From an uncultured Barnesiella sp. (GTDB lineage Bacteria; Bacteroidota; Bacteroidia; Bacteroidales; Barnesiellaceae): a stretch of 40,938 nt of DNA. Positions 8,715-15,727 of this stretch are shown here, piece by piece. A model generated the notes under the pieces. That model was not told the DNA's origin. It saw only the letters and a list, made by a program, of their open reading frames with translations, and searched no databases. The stretch is from NCBI GenBank assembly GCA_944320995.1, contig CALUJQ010000028.1, forward strand, positions 1 to 40,938, given 5' to 3'. Both the position numbers and the translations under genes were made by a program. Positions within the stretch are counted from its first letter, which is position 1. Each line of letters begins with the position of its first letter.

Positions 8715-10169
8715 TTAATATTTCATGGTACCCAATGCCTTCGCCAAATAAACTTCGCAAAGCCGGGTATCGATTTCGGCATCGATTTTTTCCGATTGGG
8801 CTTGAAGCCATGCTGTCTGAGCCTCCAACACATTGGTGGTTGTGAGTATCCCTTCTTGGAATCCGAGTTGGGCATTCCGCAAGTTCTCATCGGCTTTTTC
8901 GAGATTCTTCAAGGTCATACGATAAGTGCGGTAAGCCTCCGATGCCTTGAATGCCGCTTGATTTACCTGCAACTCGATTTTTTCTTTCGCATCGGCCAGT
9001 TCAAGTTTGGCGACCACAGCCTCGCTTTTGGCTGCCCGTATCTTGTTGTAATTTTGTCCCCAATGCAAGATGGGGATATTGAGCATTACCCCTACGCTGA
9101 ACATACCATTGAATTCATTCTTAAATCCATTGAATACATTCGGATTGGAGAGGGAGTAGGTTCCTACCAACGCCAACTTGGGCAACATGTCGGAAAGAGC
9201 CAAATTCTTTTTCTTCTCATAAATTTTGGCCGCATAGCTGAGGCTCAATACCTCGTTTCGATTCTTGAATACCTCTTCCATATCGTAGGAAAGCGGCTGC
9301 TCCTGAGGCTCGATCCGCTCCAACGATTCGTCTTCGAGAGTAAACACCTCGGTCACCGGCAACCCGCAGATTTGCGCCAAAGCCATGCGCGACAGGGCCA
9401 ATCCGTTATCAACCTTGGCCAAGGTAATTTGAGCCGCATTCAACCGCACAGCCACCGTCAGCCCATCGGATTGTGTGGCAACTCCCTCGGCAATCATCTC
9501 CTGCACATGGCGGTTGAGCGTATCGAGCAACGCGGTATAACTTTCGGCCAATTTTTTCTTATGGACAAGCGAAACGACTTGCCAATAAGCCTCATCGGTC
9601 TGATAGATAATCTCTTTCTCGGCCGTATTTCGCTGCGATATGGCCAATTTCTCGGCATAGCTTGCCATATCGTTCAGCGCCTTTATCTTTCCACCCATAA
9701 AAATAGGCTGCGTCAAAGTGACTAATCCGGCATAGACATTATGCACATCAAACTCAAATGCCTCTTTGGGAATAAGTGCAACAGTTTGAGGTATGGGCTG
9801 GCCGTTATTCAATATCGGCTCTCCCGTAACTGGATTGGTCACCACATTGTATTTGTACTCTTGCGATGCCAGATCAAAACTCTTGGTGGGTAGATACTGG
9901 TCTTCCTCCAAAAGGGAGATAGATTTCTGGTTATACATATAAGAACCCGTAAAATCTATCCCCGGGAAGTAAGCTCCCCGAGCCGATTTCTTGGTATATC
10001 CAGCTCCTTTTACCTTCTCTTCGGCAATGCGCAATTGCTTGTTATTCTTCAACGCCATACGGCGGCAAGAATCGAGCGATACCGGCTGCTGTGCCGAAAC
10101 TGCTAAAAAAGAAAGTGAGAAAAGAACCAACAAGACTTTGCTTATTTCTATTTTTCGACTTAGTTTCAT
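8715..10169 (-). CDS. TolC family outer membrane efflux protein
   Basis: A 484-residue outer-membrane channel and the first gene of the four-gene export operon. The signal peptide is about residues 1-26 (VLLVLFSLSFLAVSAQQ). Two repeats of the outer membrane efflux fold follow, each with long amphipathic helices: SLDSCRRMALKNNKQLRIAEEKV starts the first (in part, residues 30-52), and the second begins near VFKNRNEVLSLSYAAKIYEKK. The final helix contains GILTTTNVLEAQTAWLQAQ, typical of TolC proteins. It is transcribed from the promoter at 10278-10308 across a leader of about 100 nt that contains a terminator-like hairpin. Confidence 0.9.
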   Translation of the reverse strand: MKLSRKIEISKVLLVLFSLSFLAVSAQQPVSLDSCRRMALKNNKQLRIAEEKVKGAGYTKKSARGAYFPGIDFTGSYMYNQKSISLLEEDQYLPTKSFDLASQEYKYNVVTNPVTGEPILNNGQPIPQTVALIPKEAFEFDVHNVYAGLVTLTQPIFMGGKIKALNDMASYAEKLAISQRNTAEKEIIYQTDEAYWQVVSLVHKKKLAESYTALLDTLNRHVQEMIAEGVATQSDGLTVAVRLNAAQITLAKVDNGLALSRMALAQICGLPVTEVFTLEDESLERIEPQEQPLSYDMEEVFKNRNEVLSLSYAAKIYEKKKNLALSDMLPKLALVGTYSLSNPNVFNGFKNEFNGMFSVGVMLNIPILHWGQNYNKIRAAKSEAVVAKLELADAKEKIELQVNQAAFKASEAYRTYRMTLKNLEKADENLRNAQLGFQEGILTTTNVLEAQTAWLQAQSEKIDAEIDTRLCEVYLAKALGTMKY

Positions 10170-10248
10170 ACGTTTCTATTTATCTTTACTCCTTATCAAA
10201 AAATTAATACTTGTTTTGCTTATAGTTGCCTAAACAATTTTATTTCTT

Positions 10249-10271
10249 AAAAAAATAATGCCCTCGGCATT
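10249..10271 (-). terminator. Terminator-like hairpin at the start of the efflux-operon leader
   Basis: On the minus strand AATGCC-GAG-GGCATT forms a 6-bp stem with a 3-base loop (10271-10257), followed by A and seven T (10255-10249). It lies 116 bp past the stop codon of the coiled-coil gene, so it may terminate that transcript. It also sits almost exactly at the predicted start site of the efflux operon, so it could act as a 5' attenuator. Confidence 0.5.
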
Positions 10272-10277
10272 GCGTCG

Positions 10278-10308
10278 CAAAAATACACCGAGTTTAGAAT
10301 TAAACAAA
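10278..10308 (-). promoter_or_regulatory. Promoter of the TolC/HlyD/ABC-2 operon
   Basis: Read on the minus strand, TTTG (10308-10305), a 19-nt spacer and TATTTTTG (10285-10278) give a near-perfect Bacteroidota vegetative promoter. The predicted start is near 10271, leaving a leader of about 100 nt before the TolC start codon. Confidence 0.65.
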
Positions 10309-10387
10309 CATTTAGGAATATTGTTTTTGTTTTTTACCGTTTTTTAAATATTTCGCTTCAAAGTCGGTCCACCAAAAATGGGAGGAA

Positions 10388-11287
10388 TCATTCTTTCAAA
10401 GTAAACGACCGAGTACCTATTTTATAATTATCGGCAAAAATATCTACTCGATAATCGCCCGGATAGAGAAATTCTTCGACAGCCCAATACATCGTCACAT
10501 CGTTAATCTCCTCACCCGTAAACTCTATCAATTTACGACACGAGAAGTTAATATTCCTGTCCTCAAAAGGGAATACATCGGCACGGTCTTTCACCAGCAC
10601 ATCACCATCGGGTTTCACGATACGGGCATAGATATATTTCTCACCCACCTCGGCTGTCACGTTTTTAGCAATAGAGAATGTAATCTTTATCTTATCGGTT
10701 TTTTTAATTTTTTTTGCAGTCTTTCCCCGCGAATCTATGGGCGTGACGACGATGCCCACCGCATCGAGTTTCGATGCCAATGTAACCTTCTCGGTCAACT
10801 CTTCCCGCTCTTGTTTCAACTGGCTGGCTGTCTCGGCCACCTCTCTATACCGGCGGGTCACTTGGGCATTCTCTTCCCGCAGTTGTTTATTTGCGACATT
10901 CAGCGAATCGATTTGCATCACATAGTGCCGCATGATTCCCCGCAAGGTAGCCAATTCTTTTTTCAACTCTTCGATACGTGCCGAACTGGTATTCTTTACC
11001 GTGCGCAACTCCTCCAACAAGCGTTGTACCTTCACCTTCTCGGCATCGAGTTTCTCGATCAGGGAATCGTTGTTAAACATCATTTTTTGTCCTTCAAACT
11101 GGTCATATTGAGCAGCCAAATCGCTATACTCTTTTTCCAATTCGTCGCGCTGTTTATCGATTTCGACCTGTTCTTTGAAATCGGCCATTTCCCTGTGTTG
11201 CATATATATGAAGATGCCGGTGCCCACCAATGCGACAGCCAACACGACAATAACTATTCCTACCCAGTTACTTCTTTTCATATCCAT
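10388..11287 (-). CDS. Membrane-anchored coiled-coil protein of unknown function
   Basis: A 299-residue protein I cannot assign to a named family. It has a single N-terminal membrane helix (about residues 9-28), then a long heptad-rich region (about 30-165) dense in E, K, Q and L that should form a coiled coil. A compact beta-rich C-terminal domain follows (about 170-299; IKITFSIAKNVTAEVGEKYIY in part, ending NYKIGTRSFTLKE), which could be an Ig-like or sugar-binding-type fold outside the membrane. The likely topology is a short cytoplasmic tail with the remainder in the periplasm. It stands alone between its own promoter and the efflux operon, divergent from the PASTA gene. A cell-envelope structural or scaffolding role is inference from the layout only. 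A second in-frame ATG two codons in could be the real start. Confidence 0.75.
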   Translation of the reverse strand: MDMKRSNWVGIVIVVLAVALVGTGIFIYMQHREMADFKEQVEIDKQRDELEKEYSDLAAQYDQFEGQKMMFNNDSLIEKLDAEKVKVQRLLEELRTVKNTSSARIEELKKELATLRGIMRHYVMQIDSLNVANKQLREENAQVTRRYREVAETASQLKQEREELTEKVTLASKLDAVGIVVTPIDSRGKTAKKIKKTDKIKITFSIAKNVTAEVGEKYIYARIVKPDGDVLVKDRADVFPFEDRNINFSCRKLIEFTGEEINDVTMYWAVEEFLYPGDYRVDIFADNYKIGTRSFTLKE

Positions 11288-11306
11288 TTAGAAGCTAATT
11301 TTTTTG

Positions 11307-11337
11307 CAAAAGTAACGCATTCTCAAATATCAATCAA
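11307..11337 (-). promoter_or_regulatory. Promoter of the coiled-coil protein gene
   Basis: On the minus strand TTG (11337-11335), a 20-nt spacer and TACTTTTG (11314-11307) fit the Bacteroidota promoter pattern. The predicted start site is near 11300, only about 13 nt before the start codon. Confidence 0.5.
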
Positions 11338-11507
11338 GGCGAAATAGATTATTTAAGTTATAAATGTTAAATTGTTTTTCTTCAAATGCGATGAGGCCCC
11401 TCCTCCCCCAAAAATCCACGACTCCTCCCCTCGCACAAACAAGAGGCCCAATAAATCTTTTTGTCATAAAAATAATTAAGTTAATAGACGATACAAGCTA
11501 ATTATCG

Positions 11508-11515
11508 TATATTTG
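11508..11515 (+). promoter_or_regulatory. Probable -7 box of the PASTA-RluD transcript
   Basis: TATATTTG matches TAnnTTTG and predicts a start site near 11522. No good -33 box is visible. Its position argues for the ATG at 11550 rather than the one at 11529 as the start of the PASTA gene. Confidence 0.4.
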
Positions 11516-11549
11516 TGAAATCTTAGAAATGTTATGTACCCAAGCAATT

Positions 11550-12185
11550 ATGGGAAAATTGTTCGACTTTTTCAAAAAACACCCGATAATCAAAACATTA
11601 GTATTGATGATTATCGTCTTTTTCCTATTGATATGGCTCACCTTGTATGGGTTGAAACTATATACTCGCCACGGGAAAGCTGTCATCGTGCCCGATGTCA
11701 AGACATTGGTCGTATCTGATGCCCTGCGAATTCTCGAACGGGAAGGATTTCGATGCGACATCGTAGATTCGCTGTTCATCGATGAAGCCACCCCGGGCAG
11801 CGTGGTCGAGCAGACTCCGGCCGGAGGCAGCAAAGTCAAGTCGGGACGGATCGTATACCTTTCGATCAATGCCTATTCCCCCAGAATGATTTCATGCCCG
11901 AAGGTAACCGACATGTCGCTCCGTCAGGCACTCTCCACTTTGAAAAGCATCGGATTGACCGATGTGCAAATAAAAAATGTCCCGTCGGAATATCCCGATC
12001 TCGTCATCGGCCTTCAATATCGAGGCGAAACGATTGAACAAGGCGACAAAATCCCGGCCGGTAGTACGGTAACCCTGCTCGTAGGGAACGGCGACAGAAA
12101 CAGCTACGACTACTACGACTCAACAAATGAAGAGGTTCAAAATGTCGAAGAGGAACCTCTTACCGATGAAAGTTGGTTTAACTAA
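11550..12185 (+). CDS. PASTA domain-containing membrane protein
   Basis: A 211-residue single-pass protein. The basic start MGKLFDFFKKHPIIK is followed by a membrane helix (about 14-36) and then two PASTA domains: about 45-112 (AVIVPDVKTLVVSDALRIL to GRIVYLSIN) and about 118-182 (ISCPKVTDMSLRQALSTLK to VTLLVGNG). The last 30 residues are acidic and low-complexity. PASTA domains bind peptidoglycan or beta-lactams in other bacteria, but here they are not joined to a Ser/Thr kinase or a penicillin-binding protein. The gene ends 11 bp before the RluD-type gene, so the two are probably cotranscribed. I chose the ATG at 11550 over 11529 because it gives the positive-inside N-terminus and suits the predicted transcription start. 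Confidence 0.85.
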   Translation: MGKLFDFFKKHPIIKTLVLMIIVFFLLIWLTLYGLKLYTRHGKAVIVPDVKTLVVSDALRILEREGFRCDIVDSLFIDEATPGSVVEQTPAGGSKVKSGRIVYLSINAYSPRMISCPKVTDMSLRQALSTLKSIGLTDVQIKNVPSEYPDLVIGLQYRGETIEQGDKIPAGSTVTLLVGNGDRNSYDYYDSTNEEVQNVEEEPLTDESWFN

Positions 12186-12196
12186 AATCCGGAGCT

Positions 12197-13258
12197 ATGA
12201 ACCTTTGCGACGAAGATATAGATGTCGATGATAAAATCGTAGCCGAAGAGGGTGAACGGGAATTGTACGAACACTTCCGGTTTGTCGCCGACAAGGGACA
12301 AAGCCTGCTGCGAGTGGACAAATTTTTGGTCACCCGGCTCGAAAACGCTTCGCGCAATCGGATACAACAAGCCGCCGAGGCCGGCTGCATTCTCGTAAAC
12401 GGAAAAGCCGTCAAATCGAACTACCGGGTAAAACCCCTCGATACCGTATCGATCGTAATGGATCACCCCCGCTACGAATTTGAAATCATTCCCCAAGACA
12501 TACCCCTCGATGTCGTTTATGAAGACGATACCGTATTGGTCGTGAACAAACCGGCGGGGCTGGTCGTACACCCGGGACACGGGAATTACAGCGGCACGCT
12601 GGTAAACGCTTTGGCCTACTATTTTAGGAACACGCCCGACTATGATGTAAATGACCCCCGGCTGGGGTTGGTCCACCGCATCGACAAAGACACTTCGGGG
12701 CTATTGGTCATTGCCAAAACGCCCGAAGCGAAAACCAACTTGGGAATGCAGTTTTTCAACAAAACAACCCAACGGAAATATGTAGCGCTGGTATGGGGGG
12801 TTATGGAAAAAGACGAAGGCACGATAACCGGCAACATCGGCCGCAGCCTCAAAGACAGGTTGCAAATGACCGTATTCCCCGAAGGCGACCTCGGCAAACA
12901 TGCCGTAACCCATTATAAGACATTGGAGCGGTTGGGATACGTCTCGATTGTCGAGTGTAAACTCGAAACAGGGCGTACCCACCAAATCAGAGTCCACATG
13001 AAATATATCGGCCACACCCTCTTTAACGACGAACGCTATGGAGGCGACCAGATCCTTAAAGGAACGACATTTACCAAATACAAACAATTCGTACAAAACT
13101 GTTTCGAAATATGCCCACGACAAGCATTGCACGCCAAAACACTCGGGTTCAAACACCCCGTGACCGGCAAGGAGATGTTTTTCGACTCCCCCATCCCCCA
13201 AGATATGGAATTGCTTTTTGACAAATGGCGCAATTATACAGCCAACCGAGATATATAA
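12197..13258 (+). CDS. rluD: RluA/RluD-family 23S rRNA pseudouridine synthase
   Basis: A 353-residue enzyme that converts specific uridines of large-subunit rRNA to pseudouridine. An acidic N-terminal extension (about 1-30) precedes an S4 RNA-binding domain (about 36-95; LLRVDKFLVTRLENASRNRI, GCILVNGKAVKSNYRVKPLD). The catalytic domain follows: VVNKPAGLVVHPGHGN and the signature GLVHRIDKDTSGLLVIAKT, whose Asp after HRI is the catalytic residue. RTHQIRVHMKYIGHTLFND is the conserved downstream block. RluD is the closest named relative by architecture; RluA or RluC specificity cannot be excluded from sequence alone. It follows the PASTA gene by 11 bp. Confidence 0.9.
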   Translation: MNLCDEDIDVDDKIVAEEGERELYEHFRFVADKGQSLLRVDKFLVTRLENASRNRIQQAAEAGCILVNGKAVKSNYRVKPLDTVSIVMDHPRYEFEIIPQDIPLDVVYEDDTVLVVNKPAGLVVHPGHGNYSGTLVNALAYYFRNTPDYDVNDPRLGLVHRIDKDTSGLLVIAKTPEAKTNLGMQFFNKTTQRKYVALVWGVMEKDEGTITGNIGRSLKDRLQMTVFPEGDLGKHAVTHYKTLERLGYVSIVECKLETGRTHQIRVHMKYIGHTLFNDERYGGDQILKGTTFTKYKQFVQNCFEICPRQALHAKTLGFKHPVTGKEMFFDSPIPQDMELLFDKWRNYTANRDI

Positions 13259-13317
13259 AAATAAGAGAAAATAACCCAATATAAACACACGGTTCTATAC
13301 CTTAAAACATTAGAGTT

Positions 13318-14484
13318 ATGGAATGCCCAAAAGAATTTGACGATATTCGTCCTTATTACGACCGTGAATTTCACGACAAGATGAAAGTCTTGGTCAAGGA
13401 GCCCAAATTCGAACACGCTGTACGCTATGTCTTGCGTGACATCGATTACGATGTATTTTGCCAACAATTATTAGCCCTCGACAACAAGAAAGACTTTCAG
13501 TTGCTCATCATGCGCTCCTTCCTCGAAGGTCTCACCCAAAAAACAACAAAGGGTCTCACCGGCGGGAACTTCGAAATCCTCGACAAAACGAAAAGCTACA
13601 CTTTCATGTCGAACCACCGCGACATCGTCCTCGATGCCTCGTTCCTCAACCTGTTGCTCATCTACCACGGGATAAAAACCAGCGAAATTGCCATCGGGAA
13701 CAATCTGCTCATATTCGATTGGATTTCAGACTTGGTGAGACTCAACAAAAGTTTTATCGTAAAACGTAATTTGGGGGTACGCCAAACCTTCGATGCCGCT
13801 CGACAGTTATCGGGATATATACACTTTGCCATCACAAAGAAAAACGAGTCGATTTGGATTGCCCAACGCGAAGGCCGCGCCAAAGATTCGGACGACCGCA
13901 CGCAAGAGTCGCTCGTCAAGATGTTGGGTATCGCCGGTGACGGTGATTTCCTCGACAATTTGAAAGAGATAAACATCGTACCGGTATCTATCTCCTATGA
14001 ATACGACCCTTGCGACTATCTGAAAGCTTACGAATTCCTACTCAAACGCGATAACCCTGAATTCAAAAAATCGCAGGAAGACGATCTCCACAGCATGGAA
14101 ACCGGGCTACTGGGATTCAAAGGGCGCGTGCATTTCCAAATATCGCACTGCATCAACGAAGAGTTGGATAAACTGTCGGCCGTCGAGGAGAAATCGGAAT
14201 TGCTGACCTACATACTCAAAGTCATCGACAATGCCATTCACTCTCATTACAAACTGTATCCCGGCAACTATGTCGCTTATGATATGCTTCAAGGCGGGAC
14301 CCAATTTGCCGGAGAACATTACTCGGAAGAAGAACGAGCCGTCTTTACCGACTACTTGTATTCACAATTGGCAAAGATTCCCAATGTGACCAAAGAAGAG
14401 GATAAAGAGTTCCTCAAAAAGTCTATTCTCACGATGTATGCCAACCCGCTGAAAAACCAGTTGGCGGCACTCGGGCAAGAATAA
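13318..14484 (+). CDS. PlsC-like glycerol-3-phosphate/lysophosphatidate acyltransferase
   Basis: A 388-residue protein of the acyltransferase superfamily, predicted to transfer an acyl chain onto a glycerophosphate or related lipid at the cytoplasmic membrane. The block SNHRDIVLDASFLN (residues 98-111) is the NHxxxxD-type catalytic motif. Here the histidine (H100) and the last Asp (D106) are separated by five residues instead of the canonical four, though D102 is also nearby. QREGRAKD further on corresponds to the phosphate-binding EGTRS-type block, and NIVPVSISYEY to the later conserved segment. It lacks obvious membrane helices. It starts 59 bp after the RluD gene and is followed by a strong hairpin at 14495-14522. 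Confidence 0.78.
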   Translation: MECPKEFDDIRPYYDREFHDKMKVLVKEPKFEHAVRYVLRDIDYDVFCQQLLALDNKKDFQLLIMRSFLEGLTQKTTKGLTGGNFEILDKTKSYTFMSNHRDIVLDASFLNLLLIYHGIKTSEIAIGNNLLIFDWISDLVRLNKSFIVKRNLGVRQTFDAARQLSGYIHFAITKKNESIWIAQREGRAKDSDDRTQESLVKMLGIAGDGDFLDNLKEINIVPVSISYEYDPCDYLKAYEFLLKRDNPEFKKSQEDDLHSMETGLLGFKGRVHFQISHCINEELDKLSAVEEKSELLTYILKVIDNAIHSHYKLYPGNYVAYDMLQGGTQFAGEHYSEEERAVFTDYLYSQLAKIPNVTKEEDKEFLKKSILTMYANPLKNQLAALGQE

Positions 14485-14494
14485 CACCAATACA

Positions 14495-14522
14495 AAAGCG
14501 AAACGACTTGTCGTTTCGCTTT
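14495..14522 (+). terminator. Strong intergenic hairpin after the acyltransferase gene
   Basis: AAAGCGAAACGAC / GTCGTTTCGCTTT is a perfect 13-bp inverted repeat with only two bases between the arms. The sequence after it is TTTAAATATTTAA rather than a clean T-run, so termination may be partial. It lies 10 bp past the acyltransferase stop and 14 bp before the metallophosphoesterase start. Confidence 0.6.
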
Positions 14523-14536
14523 AAATATTTAATCCT

Positions 14537-15727
14537 ATGCGACTGCCTCTTCTTCTCATTACTCTCCCAATCATAGCCCTATTGGCCGACATCTATATCT
14601 TCCACCGGAATTTACGACAAAAGGCTCAATGGGCAAAAATCATTTGGTGGAGCATTTCGATTCTCACGCTTTCGGGTGTATTCTTCGGGACGATCGTCCA
14701 ATTGAAATTCCGGGGATTACTGACGATAAACGCGACCATGTGGCTGTTTTATACCTTCTTTTTGGTTTACATGCCCAAATGGGTCTACACGATATGCTCC
14801 CTGTTTGACTACCTGCCCTGCCTATGGAGGAAGAGCAAAAGCCGGATAGGACACTTCGCCGGCATAGGAGTAGCTCTGTATGTTATAGGGGCCATGCTTT
14901 ACGGCTCATTTTATGCACGTCAACACCCTGTCTATAACTACCAAACCATCTCCTTCCCCAATTTGCCGGGGAGCTTCGACGGGTATCGTATCGTCCAATT
15001 TTCAGACATGCATATCGAGACCTTGGGCTCGGCAGCCCGTTATCTGCCCCGCTGGATAGAACAGATCAACCGCCTTGATCCCGACCTAATCGTCTTTACC
15101 GGCGACCTTGTCAACCGTCAAGGCGGAGAGTTATTGCCTTACATGGAGACACTATCCCAGCTCTCGGCAAACGACGGCGTCTTTTCGGTTTTGGGAAACC
15201 ACGATTATGGCGATTATGCCCGCTGGGAAAGCCCCCAAGAGAAAGAGCAAGCCCTCCAAGCACTCATCGCCAACGAAGAGAAAATGGGTTGGAACATGCT
15301 CAACAACCGCTCGGTCATACTCCACCGAGGGAATGACAGTATCGCCTTGATCGGAGTGGAAAACTGGGGACTTCCCCCCTTCCCGAAATATGGGAAATTA
15401 AACGAAGCTTACCCGACTTTGAACGATTCGACCTTCAAGATACTCCTCTCGCACAACCCCCTGCACTGGCGGCACGAAGTGATACCCCTCACCAACATCG
15501 ACCTCACCCTGTCGGGACACACGCATGCTATGCAATTGAAACTGGGCTGGAAAGGCTGTGAATACTCCTTGGCCGAACCCATGTACCCCGAGTGGAGCGG
15601 CTTGTATCTTGCACCCGACAATCGTCAAAAACTATATGTCAACGAAGGTATCGGGTGCGTATTTCTCCCCATTCGTATCGGCGCCCGCCCCGAGATTACC
15701 ATTATCACGCTAAAAAAAGCGACATGA
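14537..15727 (+). CDS. Membrane-anchored calcineurin-like metallophosphoesterase
   Basis: A 396-residue protein of the YkuE/YaeI type. The first 130 residues carry about four hydrophobic segments. The C-terminal two-thirds is a calcineurin-like phosphoesterase with all metal-binding blocks: FSDMHIE, FTGDLVNRQ, LGNHDYGDY, LLSHNP and SGHTHAMQ. Relatives hydrolyse phosphodiester or pyrophosphate bonds in lipids such as UDP-diacylglucosamine or cyclic nucleotides; the actual substrate is unknown. Its stop overlaps the start of tex by ATGA (15724-15727), so the two are translationally coupled. Confidence 0.87.
   Translation: MRLPLLLITLPIIALLADIYIFHRNLRQKAQWAKIIWWSISILTLSGVFFGTIVQLKFRGLLTINATMWLFYTFFLVYMPKWVYTICSLFDYLPCLWRKSKSRIGHFAGIGVALYVIGAMLYGSFYARQHPVYNYQTISFPNLPGSFDGYRIVQFSDMHIETLGSAARYLPRWIEQINRLDPDLIVFTGDLVNRQGGELLPYMETLSQLSANDGVFSVLGNHDYGDYARWESPQEKEQALQALIANEEKMGWNMLNNRSVILHRGNDSIALIGVENWGLPPFPKYGKLNEAYPTLNDSTFKILLSHNPLHWRHEVIPLTNIDLTLSGHTHAMQLKLGWKGCEYSLAEPMYPEWSGLYLAPDNRQKLYVNEGIGCVFLPIRIGARPEITIITLKKAT

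Noticed and set aside
11395..11455. C/T-rich stretch with two GAGGCCC copies between the coiled-coil and PASTA genes
   Set aside because: Two short copies in a low-complexity stretch; no symmetry or spacing that suggests a binding site.
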